From NCBI RefSeq assembly GCF_002744715.1, contig NZ_KZ319372.1:186001-250000 (forward strand): a stretch of 64,000 bases of DNA, written 5' to 3'. The position numbers and the translations under genes were made by a program. This document shows positions 44,339 through 54,943 of the stretch, in pieces; the first letter of the stretch is position 1, and each line of letters begins with the position of its first letter. The notes beneath the pieces are model-generated. The model had not been told where the DNA came from and ran no database searches. It was given only the letters and a program-made list of their open reading frames with translations. Source of the stretch: Marinobacter profundi. GTDB taxonomy: Bacteria > Pseudomonadota > Gammaproteobacteria > Pseudomonadales > Oleiphilaceae.

Positions 44339-46189
44339 TTATGAGCCCTGGTCGTCGATAAAGCCGCGCAGGTGATCGGAGCGGGACGGGTGGCGCAGTT
44401 TGCGCAATGCCTTGGCTTCGATCTGCCGGATTCGTTCGCGGGTCACGTCGAACTGCTTGCCCACTTCTTCCAGGGTGTGGTCGGTGTTCATCTCGATGCC
44501 GAAGCGCATCCGCAATACCTTGGACTCGCGGGCGGTAAGGCCGGCCAGCACGGAGCGCGTGGCTTCGCGCAGGCCCTCGGCAGTGGCAGAGTCCACCGGA
44601 GACAGCGCCTGGATGTCCTCAATGAAATCGCCCAGATGGCTGTCTTCGTCGTCGCCGATCGGGGTTTCCATGGAGATCGGCTCTTTGGCGATCTTCAGCA
44701 CCTTGCGGATCTTGTCCTCGGGCATTTCCATGCGCTCACCAAGCTCTTCCGGCGTCGGCTCACGGCCCATTTCCTGCAACATCTGGCGGGAGATGCGGTT
44801 GAGCTTGTTGATGGTTTCAATCATATGCACCGGAATACGGATGGTGCGGGCCTGGTCCGCAATGGAGCGGGTAATGGCCTGACGAATCCACCAGGTGGCA
44901 TAGGTGGAGAACTTGTAGCCGCGACGGTATTCGAACTTGTCCACCGCCTTCATCAGGCCGATGTTGCCTTCCTGGATCAGGTCGAGGAACTGCAGGCCGC
45001 GGTTGGTGTATTTCTTGGCGATGGAAATAACCAGGCGCAGGTTGGCCTCGACCATTTCCTTCTTCGCACGGCGGGCCTTGGCTTCGCCAATAGACACGCG
45101 GCGATTGATTTCCTTGATGTCAGCCACATCCAGGTCGACTTCGGCCTGAATGTTGTGGATGCGCTTCTGCAGGCGCACGATTTCATCCGCGCGCTCGACG
45201 ATCGCTGCGGCATATGGCTTCTTGCTGCTGGCGAAACTGGTGGCCCATTCCAGGTCGGTTTCGTTGCCCGGGAACCACTTGATAAAGTCCTTGCGCGGCA
45301 TCTTGCAGTCTTTGATGCAGATCTGCATGATCGCCCGTTCGTTCTCCCGCACCATGTCGTTGGTGGAGCGAACCACGTTTACCAGCTCGTCGAACGCCTT
45401 GTTGGCCAGCTTGAAGGGCGCGAAGACCAGGCCAAGTTCGTTCAGTGCTTCCTGGGTACGCTTGTCTGAGCGACCATGAGCGGCCAGCGCCTTGTCAGCG
45501 GCATCAAGCTTTTCTTTCAGCAGCTCGAAACGCAGCCGGGTCTCTTCCGGATCCGGACCGTTATCATTGTCGTCTTCGGTGGTGGTGCTGTCGTCGTCAT
45601 CGTCATCACTGTCGGCGGCAGTGTCATCACTGGTGTCTTCCGTGGTGTCCTCACCCATAAACGGTTCGGCGTCATCGGGGTCGAGGAAGCCGGTCACGAT
45701 GTCGCTGATGCGGCCTTCGTTTTCGAGAATACGCTCGTAGGCCTGGATTACGGTGCCCGCGGTACCCGGGAAGTGGGCGACGGCGGCCATGACATCCCGG
45801 ATGCCTTCTTCGATGCGCTTGGCGATGACAATTTCGCCTTCGCGGGTCAGCAGTTCAACCGTACCCATCTCGCGCATGTACATGCGAACCGGATCGGTCG
45901 TGCGGCCAGCATCGGATTCCACGGCGGCAAGGGCGGCGGCAGCTTCGGCGGCGGCGGCTTCGTCAGCGGTGGAATCGCCTTCGGTCATGAGCAGGGTGTC
46001 GGCGTCGGGCGTTTCCTCGCACACCTGAATGCCCATGTCGTTAATCATGCGAATGATATCTTCGACCTGGTCCGGGTCGGCAATGTCTTCCGGGAGGTGG
46101 TCGTTAACCTCGGCGTAAGTCAGGTAACCTTGTTCCTTGCCTCGTGCAATGAGGTCTTTCAAACGTGATTTTTGCGAATTGCCTGACAT
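44339..46189 (-). CDS. rpoD: RNA polymerase primary sigma factor RpoD (sigma-70)
   Basis: A 616-residue housekeeping sigma factor. Region 1.1 (about 1-80), 1.2 ([21 protein letters not shown]), the non-conserved region with an acidic stretch at 171-216 (six consecutive D), region 2 ([20 protein letters not shown]), 3 and 4 ([31 protein letters not shown]) are all present. I start at ATG 46189 ([17 protein letters not shown]), as in Pseudomonas; a GTG six bases earlier is in frame. It is the last gene of the rpsU-dnaG-rpoD macromolecular synthesis operon. Confidence 0.97.
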   Translation of the reverse strand: MSGNSQKSRLKDLIARGKEQGYLTYAEVNDHLPEDIADPDQVEDIIRMINDMGIQVCEETPDADTLLMTEGDSTADEAAAAEAAAALAAVESDAGRTTDPVRMYMREMGTVELLTREGEIVIAKRIEEGIRDVMAAVAHFPGTAGTVIQAYERILENEGRISDIVTGFLDPDDAEPFMGEDTTEDTSDDTAADSDDDDDDSTTTEDDNDNGPDPEETRLRFELLKEKLDAADKALAAHGRSDKRTQEALNELGLVFAPFKLANKAFDELVNVVRSTNDMVRENERAIMQICIKDCKMPRKDFIKWFPGNETDLEWATSFASSKKPYAAAIVERADEIVRLQKRIHNIQAEVDLDVADIKEINRRVSIGEAKARRAKKEMVEANLRLVISIAKKYTNRGLQFLDLIQEGNIGLMKAVDKFEYRRGYKFSTYATWWIRQAITRSIADQARTIRIPVHMIETINKLNRISRQMLQEMGREPTPEELGERMEMPEDKIRKVLKIAKEPISMETPIGDDEDSHLGDFIEDIQALSPVDSATAEGLREATRSVLAGLTARESKVLRMRFGIEMNTDHTLEEVGKQFDVTRERIRQIEAKALRKLRHPSRSDHLRGFIDDQGS

Positions 46190-46235
46190 AGACACCCTGT
46201 GAACTCGCTTATAAAAGGAAAAAAGTTAAACAGCC

Positions 46236-46264
46236 ATTATAGCTGTCGCCCGGTTGCTCTGCCA
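46236..46264 (-). promoter_or_regulatory. Possible internal promoter before rpoD
   Basis: On the - strand a perfect TATAAT (46236-46241) lies 47 bases before rpoD, but the -35 (TGGCAG, 17-bp spacing) is poor. Extra rpoD promoters are usual in this operon. Confidence 0.42.
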
Positions 46265-46376
46265 CCGATTGGTTAGATGGTGATCAACCCTTCAAGTTTC
46301 AAGTGGGCAAGGGAATTTTCTCCCTTGTCGCTGGTTTTCGTTGTCCGTCCGGGCCCCGGAATCCGACCCGCCAAAT

Positions 46377-48146
46377 TCACTCTTCGCTCTGCCGGCTCAG
46401 GGCGCGCAACTCGTTGCGCTCCGCTTCGGTGAGGTCCGCCAGGCTGCGCTTTTCCGTGAGCAGGGCGCCTAGCCGCTGCTTGCGGCTGGCTTCCTGGTCG
46501 GGCGTCAGCAGTTCACGGGCGCCGGCGAGGGTTTTCTCCCGGGCCGGCACGTGTTCGATGCCATCAAACAGGCGGTAGAACCGCGTCCTCGCAGCATCGT
46601 CCGTTGCCAGGGTGTGCAGCAGCTGGCGTTGCCCCGCAATCTGCTGGCCGAGGATCCACTCGGCGAAGCTGCGGGCCTGGTGGAGCTGGCGGTCGCTGCG
46701 GCACAGTTCGGCCACTTCCGCGGCCAGGTCCGGTGCTTCCAGTAGCGCCAGGCACAGCATGCTGTCCTTGCTCAGCCGGACGTCGATCCGCTCTTCGCGG
46801 ATCCGCTCCCTGCGGTCGCCAAACCTGCCTCGGTCGCCCCGGCCAAAATTGCCGGCACCCCTGTTATCGCGTGTGTTATCACGGGGCTGCCACTCCCGGC
46901 GTCCGCCACAGAGCCGCAACATTTCGTGCCACATGGCATCCCGCAGGGTGCTCTTGGGCATCTTGTTGAGCAGCGGCTCGGCGCGGGCGCGCAATTCACC
47001 GCGGTGTTCCGGCAAGGACAGGTCAAGCCCTTCGCTTTGCCTGTTGAACAGGTAGCGGGACAGGGGCGTGGCGCCGTCAATCCGCTGGCGGAACGCCTCG
47101 GGGCCTTCCTTGCGCACCAGCGTGTCGGGATCCTCGCCGTCCGGAAGCATCAGGAACTGCAAGTGAAGCCCGTCAGTGAGTAGCTCGAGTGCATTTTCCA
47201 TGGCCCGGTCTGCGGCGCGGTAACCGGCAGCATCACCGTCAAAACAGAACACCAGGTGGCGCACCTGCTTGAGCAATGCGCTGAGGTTATCCTGGTTGGT
47301 TGCCGTGCCGAGTGTCGCGACGGCAAAATCAATGCCGTACTGCGCCAGGGCAATCACGTCCATGTAGCCTTCGACCACCAGCAGGCGGTCCAGTTGCCGC
47401 AGTGCCTGCTTCGCCTCATACAGGCCGTAGATCTCGCGGCTCTTGTGGAAGACATCCGATTCCGGGGAATTGATGTACTTCGCCTTGTCGTCGCCCAGGG
47501 TGCGCCCGCCAAAGGCAACGGTCCGTCCCCGGGTATTGCGGATCGGGAACATTACCCGGTTGCGGAACAGATCCCGCGGCCGGCCATAGCGATCCGAGAC
47601 CGTGCCGGTTTCCAGCAGGGGGCCGCGCAGGTCTGCCGGCGCACTGTCAAACAGCGCAGTGCCTGTGCCGGGGGCGTATCCCAGCTGGTAGCGTTCGATG
47701 ATGCCCTGGTCCAGCCCGCGCTGGTTCAGGTAATCCCGGGCGATGGCTCCCTGGCTGCCCAGCAGTGCCTGACGATAGAACTGGCTGGCGTAGTCCAGCG
47801 CATCGGTCAGGGTTCTGGCCTGCTGGATCTCCTGGCGTGCCGTCTTGTCATAGGGCACTTCGAGCCCGGCCCGCTTGGCCAGTTCCTCCACCGCGTCGGT
47901 AAATCCGAGGCCGTCGAACTCCCGGACAAAACTGATGGCATCACCATGGGCTCCGCAGCCGAAGCAGTGGTAAAAGCCCTTGTCGGGACGAACATTGAAG
48001 GACGGGGTCTTTTCATCGTGGAAAGGGCAGCAGGCCTTGTAGTTGCCACCAGCTTTCTTGAGCGTGATACGTGATCCAATCAGCTCTGCCAGATCAATGC
48101 GATCAAGCAGGTCTTCTACAAAACGTTGCGGGATCAGTCCGCTCAT
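46377..48146 (-). CDS. dnaG: DNA primase
   Basis: A 589-residue primase. The zinc-binding domain (CCPFHDEKTPSFNVRPDKG with C, H, then HCFGCG) starts near residue 39, the RNA polymerase core has the Toprim motifs VVEGYMDVIALA and FCFDGDAAGYRAA, and the C-terminal helicase-binding domain ends the protein. Between the last two lies an unusual arginine/glycine/aspartate-rich linker at about residues 417-450 (GNFGRGDRGRFGDRRERIRE). I start at ATG 48146; upstream in-frame sequence to 48242 runs into the rpsU terminator. Confidence 0.96.
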   Translation of the reverse strand: MSGLIPQRFVEDLLDRIDLAELIGSRITLKKAGGNYKACCPFHDEKTPSFNVRPDKGFYHCFGCGAHGDAISFVREFDGLGFTDAVEELAKRAGLEVPYDKTARQEIQQARTLTDALDYASQFYRQALLGSQGAIARDYLNQRGLDQGIIERYQLGYAPGTGTALFDSAPADLRGPLLETGTVSDRYGRPRDLFRNRVMFPIRNTRGRTVAFGGRTLGDDKAKYINSPESDVFHKSREIYGLYEAKQALRQLDRLLVVEGYMDVIALAQYGIDFAVATLGTATNQDNLSALLKQVRHLVFCFDGDAAGYRAADRAMENALELLTDGLHLQFLMLPDGEDPDTLVRKEGPEAFRQRIDGATPLSRYLFNRQSEGLDLSLPEHRGELRARAEPLLNKMPKSTLRDAMWHEMLRLCGGRREWQPRDNTRDNRGAGNFGRGDRGRFGDRRERIREERIDVRLSKDSMLCLALLEAPDLAAEVAELCRSDRQLHQARSFAEWILGQQIAGQRQLLHTLATDDAARTRFYRLFDGIEHVPAREKTLAGARELLTPDQEASRKQRLGALLTEKRSLADLTEAERNELRALSRQSEE

Positions 48147-48207
48147 GATGTCTCCGGTACCGCCAAATAGTGCCTCAGAGATCGTGGCTGCGTGTCGGAC
48201 GCAATAG

Positions 48208-48248
48208 CCAAAAATGCCGCCGAAGCCAGGCCCCGGCGGCATTTTTGG
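48208..48248. terminator. rpsU-dnaG intergenic terminator
   Basis: CCAAAAATGCCGCCG (48208-48222) pairs perfectly with CGGCGGCATTTTTGG (48234-48248); on the - strand the 3' arm supplies a T5 tract. It sits between rpsU and dnaG, the place of the E. coli T1 attenuator, and should let rpsU be made in excess over dnaG. Confidence 0.88.
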
Positions 48249-48318
48249 TCGTAGTCACCCGGCGCAGGCCAGGCGATACGGCTTGGAGCTTTCAGTCAAG
48301 TGAGGTCTGGCTAAAAAC

Positions 48319-48534
48319 TTAGTACAGACGCTCGAACTTGCGCTGTTCCCGCTGAAGCTTCTTGAGATGACGCTTAACGGCAGCGGCTGCTTTGCGCTTA
48401 CGTACGGAAGTCGGCTTCTCGTAGTGCTCACGACGACGGACTTCGGACAGGACGCCTGCTTTCTCGCAGGAGCGCTTGAAGCGACGCAGTGCTACGTCAA
48501 ACGGTTCATTCTCTTTCACTTTAACAGCTGGCAT
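48319..48534 (-). CDS. rpsU: Ribosomal protein bS21
   Basis: A 71-residue basic small-subunit protein: [31 protein letters not shown] with the typical Arg/Lys-rich tail. AGGTGATT lies upstream of the start. It heads the leftward rpsU-dnaG-rpoD operon, is divergent from tsaD, and has its own promoter at 48651-48680. Confidence 0.98.
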   Translation of the reverse strand: MPAVKVKENEPFDVALRRFKRSCEKAGVLSEVRRREHYEKPTSVRKRKAAAAVKRHLKKLQREQRKFERLY

Positions 48535-48650
48535 TCGAAAATCACCTACCTGATAGATTCGGTTTCTGTGTTGTCCGATCGACCGAGTCGGACCGGCTCA
48601 TACCTGGTCAGATTGGCTAAAACTCGACCAGTGCGTATTTAAGGCCGGCA

Positions 48651-48680
48651 ATGATAGCGCCTGCCTGTAGCCGAGGTCAA
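48651..48680 (-). promoter_or_regulatory. Sigma-70 promoter of rpsU-dnaG-rpoD
   Basis: On the - strand TTGACC (48675-48680) and TATCAT (48651-48656) are spaced by 18 bases, giving a leader of about 110 nt before rpsU. On the + strand an extended -10 (TGCTAAACT, about 48718-48726) could serve the divergent tsaD. Confidence 0.65.
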
Positions 48681-48769
48681 TGTTTGTTCGATGAATCTGC
48701 CGTTGGCTTTCGGGTTTCTGCTAAACTGCCGCCCAGTTTTTAAACCGATCCGAATCGTGGCCCGAATCT

Positions 48770-49825
48770 ATGCTGATCCTTGGTATTGAAACTTCCTGTG
48801 ATGAAACCGGCATCGCCCTCTATGACAGCGAGCGCGGCCTGCGGGCCCATGCCCTGTTCAGCCAGATCGATATGCACGCGGACTATGGCGGGGTAGTTCC
48901 TGAGCTGGCCTCGAGGGACCATGTCCGCAAGCTGTTGCCGCTGTGTGACCAGGTTCTGGCGGACGCGGGTTGCGGTCGCGCTGATATCGATGGCATTGCC
49001 TATACCGCAGGCCCCGGTCTGGTGGGTGCGCTGATGGTGGGCGGCTCGGTCGCCCATGCCCTTGGCTTCGCCCTGGGTGTGCCGGTGCTGGGTGTCCACC
49101 ATATGGAGGGGCATCTGCTGGCCCCGATGCTGGAGCCCGAGCCGCCGGCCTTTCCGTTTGTGGCGCTGCTGGTCTCCGGTGGGCACACCCAGCTGGTGCG
49201 GGTGGACGGTATCGGTGAGTATGAAATGCTGGGCGAGTCGGTGGATGATGCCGCCGGCGAGGCGTTCGACAAGACTGCCAAAATGCTGGGGCTCGACTAC
49301 CCCGGTGGGCCGCGGGTTGCCGCCCTTGCTGAACAGGGACGTGAAGGCCGTTACCGGTTTCCTCGCCCGATGACAGACCGGCCGGGTCTGGATTTCAGTT
49401 TCAGTGGCCTGAAAACGTTCACCCTGAACACGGTGACTGCGGCGGAGGAGGCCGGTGAGCTGGATGATCAGGTTCGGGCCGACATCGCCCTTGCCTTCGA
49501 AACTGCAGTCGTCGACACCCTGGTTATCAAGTGCCGGCGCGCGCTCCAGCAAACCGGCTGCAAGCGCCTGGTCATTGCCGGGGGTGTCAGTGCCAACAAG
49601 CGCCTGCGACATGCCCTCGAAGCGATGACCGGTAAACTGGGCGCAGGGGTGTTCTATGCCCGTCCTGAGTTCTGTACCGATAACGGCGCGATGATTGCCT
49701 ATGCCGGCTGTCAGCGGTTGCTGGCGGGGCAACGGGACGGCGAACGGATTGTGGCAGTGCCCCGGTGGCCGATGAATACCCTGCCGCCGGTTGCGGAGCC
49801 CCGTACCAACGGCCTGGCAGACTGA
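48770..49825 (+). CDS. tsaD: tRNA N6-threonylcarbamoyladenosine transferase TsaD
   Basis: A 351-residue ASKHA-fold protein that, with TsaB, TsaC and TsaE, makes t6A37 in ANN-decoding tRNAs. [19 protein letters not shown], the metal-binding HHMEGHL (two His), [17 protein letters not shown] and [10 protein letters not shown] are intact. It is divergent from rpsU, as in E. coli and Pseudomonas. Confidence 0.97.
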   Translation: MLILGIETSCDETGIALYDSERGLRAHALFSQIDMHADYGGVVPELASRDHVRKLLPLCDQVLADAGCGRADIDGIAYTAGPGLVGALMVGGSVAHALGFALGVPVLGVHHMEGHLLAPMLEPEPPAFPFVALLVSGGHTQLVRVDGIGEYEMLGESVDDAAGEAFDKTAKMLGLDYPGGPRVAALAEQGREGRYRFPRPMTDRPGLDFSFSGLKTFTLNTVTAAEEAGELDDQVRADIALAFETAVVDTLVIKCRRALQQTGCKRLVIAGGVSANKRLRHALEAMTGKLGAGVFYARPEFCTDNGAMIAYAGCQRLLAGQRDGERIVAVPRWPMNTLPPVAEPRTNGLAD

Positions 49826-49849
49826 CCACGCGCCGTTGCCCGGGGCAGC

Positions 49850-50443
49850 TCAGAAGCGGGCCTCGCGCCCCTGGGCGAGGCGAATCAGGTTGTTGCGATG
49901 GCGCACCACGATCAGGATGGCAAGCAGGCCGAACAGCGGCAGCGTTTCGGGATCAAGCAGGGCGCTGAGCACCGGCCCGCTGACAATGGCGACGATGGAC
50001 GCCAGCGCGGAAATCCGCCAGCGCCACATCACCAGGGACCAGATGGCCGCCAGTAACAGGGTCGTCACCGGGGCCAGTGCCAGGCCGCCCCCGAGGGCCG
50101 TAGCCACGCCTTTGCCGCCCTGGAACCGGTAAAACAGCGGGACCATGTGGCCGGTGACGGCGCACAGCGCCACCATCGCCTGGCTCAGGATTGACAGCTG
50201 GGCATGATGGGCCAGCCAGACCGGTAACCAGCCTTTGGCGGCATCGAGGACCAGGGTGACCAGGGCTGGCAGCCAGCCGCCGGTGCGATACACATTGGTG
50301 GCGCCTGGATTACCTGAACCCTGGGCCCTGGGGTCTGGCAGTTGCCATAGCTGGCATACCGGCAAGGCAAACAGGATCGAGCCCAGCAGGTAGGCCAGCG
50401 CGCACAGCATAACGGTCAGCAGCGGGGCGGGGATCAGATCCAT
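49850..50443 (-). CDS. plsY: Acyl-phosphate:glycerol-3-phosphate acyltransferase PlsY
   Basis: A 197-residue inner-membrane enzyme with about five helices that makes lysophosphatidate from acyl-phosphate. The family motifs SGNPGATNVYRTGG, FRFQGGKGVATALGG and LVMWRWRISALASIVA are visible. It is convergent with tsaD (24-base gap) and divergent from folB. Confidence 0.94.
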   Translation of the reverse strand: MDLIPAPLLTVMLCALAYLLGSILFALPVCQLWQLPDPRAQGSGNPGATNVYRTGGWLPALVTLVLDAAKGWLPVWLAHHAQLSILSQAMVALCAVTGHMVPLFYRFQGGKGVATALGGGLALAPVTTLLLAAIWSLVMWRWRISALASIVAIVSGPVLSALLDPETLPLFGLLAILIVVRHRNNLIRLAQGREARF

Positions 50444-50572
50444 GACAAAGACGTACGCCAGTAAATTGTGAGAAAATGCCGGACCGCAAAGCAGCGGCGG
50501 AAGGCTTCACACTAGCCGCTGGACGAAATGCAATCAATCATCAATGAGTCGCAACCCGGGAGACGAAAGCCG

Positions 50573-50929
50573 TTGACAGACAGTGTCCTGATCGAAGGTT
50601 TGGCTGTGGAGGCAGTCATCGGTGTCTATGACTGGGAGCGAGAGGTGTGCCAGCGTCTGTTGGTCGACCTCGAAATGGCCTGGGATAACCGCAAGCCGGC
50701 AGGCTCCGACGATGTCGCCGACGCACTGGACTATGCCCGGGTCAGTGAACGGGTAACCCACTATCTGCAGGGGGCGTGTCCGCAGTTGCTGGAAACCGCA
50801 GCGGAAGGCATTGCGGCGTTGCTGCGGGATGAATTCAATGTCCGCTGGTTGCGGCTCACCCTGCGCAAGCCCGGTGCGGTTCCCCAGGCACAGGCGGTGG
50901 GTGTGCGTATCGAGCGGGGTGACCGGTGA
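50573..50929 (+). CDS. folB: Dihydroneopterin aldolase
   Basis: A 118-residue folate enzyme; the octamer cleaves dihydroneopterin to 6-hydroxymethyl-dihydropterin. (M)TDSVLIEGLAVEAVIGVYDWEREV is the usual N-terminus, and the conserved lysine lies in RLTLRKPGAVPQA. I use TTG at 50573 because it starts exactly where the family does, with GGGAG upstream. An ATG at 50528 would add 15 atypical residues. Its stop overlaps the next gene's start (TGATG), so the two are coupled. Confidence 0.9.
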   Translation: MTDSVLIEGLAVEAVIGVYDWEREVCQRLLVDLEMAWDNRKPAGSDDVADALDYARVSERVTHYLQGACPQLLETAAEGIAALLRDEFNVRWLRLTLRKPGAVPQAQAVGVRIERGDR

Positions 50930-51459
50930 TGGTTGCGGGCAAGCGGGTGTACATCAGTATCGGCAGCAATGTGGACCGTGAGCACTATGTTCGCGCGGCA
51001 CTGGATGCCCTGGCCGACTGGTTTGGCGAGCTGACCGTTTCGTCGGTGTACGAGAGTGAGGCTGTGGGCTTTGATGGCGAGCCGTTCCTCAACCTGGTGG
51101 TCGGCGTCACAACCTCGCTGTCCGTGGCGGAACTCAGTCGTCGCTTCAAGCAGTTGGAGGCGGATAACGGCCGCCGTCGTGATGTTCCGAAGTTCAGTGC
51201 CCGGACGCTCGACCTGGATATCCTGACCTACGGGGACGCCACCGGACCGGTGGATGGTGTTGAGTTGCCGCGCGGGGAAATCCTGAAGAACGCCTTTGTG
51301 TTGCGCCCGCTGGCGGAGATTGCCCCCACCGAACGGCACCCGCTGTGCGGCCAAACCTACGCCGATCTCTGGCTCGCGTATGATCGTGACCAGAAGCTCT
51401 GGCCGGTGGATTTCGACTGGCGTGGCCAGCGGGTGTCCCGTGCACAAGGCGTCGTCTGA
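50929..51459 (+). CDS. HPPK-family protein (second folK-like gene)
   Basis: A 176-residue 7,8-dihydro-6-hydroxymethylpterin pyrophosphokinase homologue. It has the start VYISIGSNVDRE, the Mg-binding ARTLDLDILTYGD, and FVLRPLAEIAP. The pterin/ATP loop is changed: the usual RPVGPQDQPDF(IN) reads AVGFDGEPFLNLVV. It is coupled to folB, like PA0583 of Pseudomonas. A canonical folK lies at 54944-55459, so this copy may have a specialised or redundant role. Confidence 0.82.
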   Translation: MVAGKRVYISIGSNVDREHYVRAALDALADWFGELTVSSVYESEAVGFDGEPFLNLVVGVTTSLSVAELSRRFKQLEADNGRRRDVPKFSARTLDLDILTYGDATGPVDGVELPRGEILKNAFVLRPLAEIAPTERHPLCGQTYADLWLAYDRDQKLWPVDFDWRGQRVSRAQGVV

Positions 51460-51496
51460 CGCCTCGTGCAATGCTCTTCGCAGTTGGTGCTGGCTG

Positions 51497-53164
51497 TCAG
51501 CTGCCGTTGTGATGGCGGGAGCGGAACAGCTCGATCAGTCCGTCTGTTGAGCTGTCGTTGGCACCGGGCAGCGCATCCCGGCTGAGCAGCCGATCCAGAA
51601 TGTCCTTGCCCAGCTGCTTGCCCAGCTCCACGCCCCACTGGTCGAACGAATCCACGTCCCAGATCACGCCCTGGGCAAAGGTCTTGTGCTCATAGAGGGC
51701 GATCAAGGCCCCCACGGTACGCGGGGTGCCTCGTTCGAACAACAGGGTGTTGCTCGGCTTGTTGCCCGGAATGACCTTGTGGGGCGCCAGTCGGGCCACT
51801 TCCTCCGGTGGCAGTCCCTGGGCTTCCAGCTCCGCACGGGCCTCGGCCTCGGTCTTGCCTTGCATCAGTGCCTGGGTCTGGCTCAGGCAGTTGGCAAACA
51901 GGATGGCGTGGTGATTGGCCACCGGATTGTGTGTGTGCAGGGGGATAATGAAATCTGCCGGTGACAGTTTGGTGCCCTGGTGGAGCAGCTGGTGGTAAGC
52001 GTGCTGGCCATTGGCACCGGCGCCCCCCCAGATGATCGGACCGGTCTGGTAATCCACGGGCTCGCCCGCCTGGGTGACGCATTTCCCGTTACTTTCCATG
52101 TCGAGCTGCTGCAGGTGTGCCGGCAGGCCCCGCAGGTAGTGGTCGTAGGGCAGGATGGCATGGGCATCTGCCTGCCAGAAGTTGCCATACCAGATACCCA
52201 GCAAGGCCAGGATCACCGGCAGGTTGTCTTCCAGTGGGGCGGTGCGGAAGTGCTGGTCCATGGCGTGGGCGCCGGACAGCAAGGCGCGGAAGTTCTCCAT
52301 ACCAATAGTCAGGGCGGTGGGCAGCCCGATGGCGGACCACAGGGAGTAGCGGCCACCCACCCAGTCCCACATCGGGAAGATGTTCTCCTCGGTGATGCCG
52401 AAGTCAATAGCTTCCCGGGTATTGGCGGTGACCGCCACAAAGTGCTTGCTGATCAGTTCCTCATTGCCACCGTTATGGAGGAACCACTCCCGCGCTACCT
52501 TGGTATTCTCCAGGGTTTCCTGGGTCTTGAAGGATTTGGACTGGATCAGGAACAGTGTGGTTTCCGGGTTGATGTGGCGCAATACTTCTGTGATGTGGCT
52601 GCCGTCGATGTTGGCGACATAATGGCAGTTCAGGCGCCCGTGCCAGTACGGCTTGAGCGATGCGGACACCAGTTTCGGGCCGAGAAAAGAGCCGCCAATG
52701 CCAATACTGACCACGTCGGTGAATGGCTTGTTGGTGAAGCCGCGCCATTGAGTGCTGCGTACCCGCCAGACAAACTCTTCCATCCGTGCCAGGGTGCCGC
52801 GAACCTCGGGCATGATGTCTTCGCCGGCGACGGTGATCGGCTCACTACCCATGTTACGCAGTGCCACGTGAAGTGCCGGTCGATCCTCGCTGGCGTTGAT
52901 GTGCTCGCCGCGGAACATGGCCTCGATCCGGTCCGGCAACTGGCAGGCGCGGGCCAGGGCCATCAGCCGCGCCATGGTGTCCGTGGTAACCAGGTTCTTG
53001 GAGTAGTCCAGGGAAATACCGGCCGCTTCGGCGAAGAATCGACGGAAGCGGTCCGGGTCCTGGTGGAACAGGTCGCGCATGTGAACCTGCTGCATGCTGG
53101 CCTGATGCTCCGCCAGTGCCCGCCATTCCGGGCGCCGGCTGAGAAGGTCGTGAGCCTGGGGCAT
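51497..53164 (-). CDS. pgi: Glucose-6-phosphate isomerase
   Basis: A 555-residue enzyme interconverting glucose-6-phosphate and fructose-6-phosphate. [15 protein letters not shown], the phosphate loop [24 protein letters not shown] and the C-terminal catalytic lysine region [20 protein letters not shown] are present. It is convergent with the folK paralogue and follows panC by 25 bases in the same direction. Confidence 0.97.
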   Translation of the reverse strand: MPQAHDLLSRRPEWRALAEHQASMQQVHMRDLFHQDPDRFRRFFAEAAGISLDYSKNLVTTDTMARLMALARACQLPDRIEAMFRGEHINASEDRPALHVALRNMGSEPITVAGEDIMPEVRGTLARMEEFVWRVRSTQWRGFTNKPFTDVVSIGIGGSFLGPKLVSASLKPYWHGRLNCHYVANIDGSHITEVLRHINPETTLFLIQSKSFKTQETLENTKVAREWFLHNGGNEELISKHFVAVTANTREAIDFGITEENIFPMWDWVGGRYSLWSAIGLPTALTIGMENFRALLSGAHAMDQHFRTAPLEDNLPVILALLGIWYGNFWQADAHAILPYDHYLRGLPAHLQQLDMESNGKCVTQAGEPVDYQTGPIIWGGAGANGQHAYHQLLHQGTKLSPADFIIPLHTHNPVANHHAILFANCLSQTQALMQGKTEAEARAELEAQGLPPEEVARLAPHKVIPGNKPSNTLLFERGTPRTVGALIALYEHKTFAQGVIWDVDSFDQWGVELGKQLGKDILDRLLSRDALPGANDSSTDGLIELFRSRHHNGS

Positions 53165-53189
53165 CGGTGATTCCTTTCGGGTAACGGGA

Positions 53190-54038
53190 TTAGCGGGTGA
53201 CTGAGAGATTGTCGATCAGTCGCGTCGTGCCCAGGTAAGCAGCTGCCAGAATGGTCAGCTCCCGGTCCTCGGGGCTGGCAGGCTTGAGAGTCAGGCTGTT
53301 CACAATGGTGTAGTAGTCTGGCCGGAATCCGGCATTTTTCAGCGTGTTGCTGGCAGCCTGTTCAAGGGCCGCATAATCGGTCTGGCCCCCGGTCAGCGCG
53401 CTGGCGGTGGTCTGCATGCTCTGATAGATCGCCGATGCCCGGTTGCGCTCCTCGGCGGACAGGTAGCCGTTGCGGGAACTTTTGGCCAGGCCATCCTCTT
53501 CCCGGACCGTCGGTGCACCAATGACGTCTACTGGCATGACCAGGTCTTTGACCAGCTTGCGGATGACCGCCAGTTGCTGGAAGTCCTTCTCGCCGAACAC
53601 GGCAACATCGGGTTGCACGATGTTGAACAGCATGGTGACGACCGTTGCCACGCCCTCAAAATGGCCGGGACGGCTGGCGCCGCAGTGGCCATCGCTGACT
53701 TCCGGTACCACCACCTTGGTGTGCCTGGCCAGTCCTTCCGGGTAGATCTCATCCGGTGCGGGAGCAAAGACCAGGGTATTGCCGGCGGCCTCGAGCTTTT
53801 CCTGATCATCCTGCAGAGTGCGGGGATAGGTATCCAGGTCTTCGCCGGCACCGAATTGCATGGGGTTGACGAAGATACTGGTGACTACCACGTCGGAGGC
53901 CTCCAGCGCCCGTCTCACCAGGGATATGTGGCCCTCGTGGAGGTTGCCCATGGTGGGCACCAGCCCGATGCGTTTACCCTGCTGGCGGTAGCCCTGGAGG
54001 ATGGCGCGAAGTTCTTTGAGTGTATGTACGGTTCTCAT
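53190..54038 (-). CDS. panC: Pantothenate synthetase
   Basis: A 282-residue ligase that joins pantoate and beta-alanine with [18 protein letters not shown] holds the HxGH nucleotide motif; [17 protein letters not shown] and the KSSRNGYLS loop are intact. Its ATG overlaps the panB stop (ATGA). Pseudomonas has panD between panC and pgi; here panD is absent, so aspartate decarboxylase must be elsewhere. Confidence 0.97.
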   Translation of the reverse strand: MRTVHTLKELRAILQGYRQQGKRIGLVPTMGNLHEGHISLVRRALEASDVVVTSIFVNPMQFGAGEDLDTYPRTLQDDQEKLEAAGNTLVFAPAPDEIYPEGLARHTKVVVPEVSDGHCGASRPGHFEGVATVVTMLFNIVQPDVAVFGEKDFQQLAVIRKLVKDLVMPVDVIGAPTVREEDGLAKSSRNGYLSAEERNRASAIYQSMQTTASALTGGQTDYAALEQAASNTLKNAGFRPDYYTIVNSLTLKPASPEDRELTILAAAYLGTTRLIDNLSVTR

Positions 54039-54829
54039 GCCTTGAACGTATGCTCCTCTGCCGGGAAGGAGCGCTCCCGGACAGCTTTGACGTAAGCCTC
54101 GACAGCGGCGGATACCGAGTCGGTCCCGGCCAGGAAGTTTTTCACGAAGCGCGGCTTGACGCCGGTGGAAATGCCCAGCATGTCATGCAGCACCAGTACC
54201 TGGCCATCGGTATCTGCGCCGGCGCCAATGCCGATCACCGGTGCCTTGACGGCCTGGGTAATGCGGGCGGCCAGCACTGCCGGAACGCACTCCAGCAGAA
54301 TGACGTCGGCACCCGCCGCTTCCAGTTCACAGGCATGCTCAATCATCATCTCGGCCGCATGCTCATCGCGGCCCTGGACCTTGTAGCCGCCGAACTTGTT
54401 GACGAACTGTGGTGTAAGGCCAAGGTGGGCGCAGACCGGAACGCCCCGTTCGCTCAGGGCGGCGATGGTGTCAGTCATCCAGTCGGTACCTTCCAGCTTG
54501 ACCATGTGGGCGCCGGCGCGCATCAGTTCGGCCGCGTTTTCCAGCGCGGCTTCGGTGGTGCCGTAGCTCATGAACGGCATGTCGGCCATGATCAGTGCCC
54601 CCTTGTTACCCTTGGCCACGCAGCTGGTATGGTAAATCATCTGGTCCATGGTGACGGGGAGGGTGCTGTCGTTGCCCTGCAGAACCATGCCGAGTGAGTC
54701 GCCAATCAGAATGATGTCAACACCGGCTTCACTGACAACCTGGGCAAAGGTCGCGTCATAGGAGGTGAGGGCGGCGAAGGCTTCGCCCTTTTGCTTGTAT
54801 TCCCGCAGGGTATTGATGGTAACAGCCAT
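54035..54829 (-). CDS. panB: 3-methyl-2-oxobutanoate hydroxymethyltransferase
   Basis: A 264-residue TIM-barrel enzyme making ketopantoate with methylene-tetrahydrofolate. [29 protein letters not shown], the Mg-binding [20 protein letters not shown] and [15 protein letters not shown] are typical. I start at 54829; a longer in-frame opening to 54883 adds 18 unrelated residues. The folate link explains its closeness to folK. Confidence 0.97.
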   Translation of the reverse strand: MAVTINTLREYKQKGEAFAALTSYDATFAQVVSEAGVDIILIGDSLGMVLQGNDSTLPVTMDQMIYHTSCVAKGNKGALIMADMPFMSYGTTEAALENAAELMRAGAHMVKLEGTDWMTDTIAALSERGVPVCAHLGLTPQFVNKFGGYKVQGRDEHAAEMMIEHACELEAAGADVILLECVPAVLAARITQAVKAPVIGIGAGADTDGQVLVLHDMLGISTGVKPRFVKNFLAGTDSVSAAVEAYVKAVRERSFPAEEHTFKA

Positions 54830-54943
54830 AGGATCCTTGCCTTTTGGGTGGATATGCCTGGACTGGGCCGGAGCTGCCGGCACGATCAGTGGTTAAGGTT
54901 AATCCCGGGCTGATCGTGAGGCAAGGCCACGGTCGGGTGTCGG

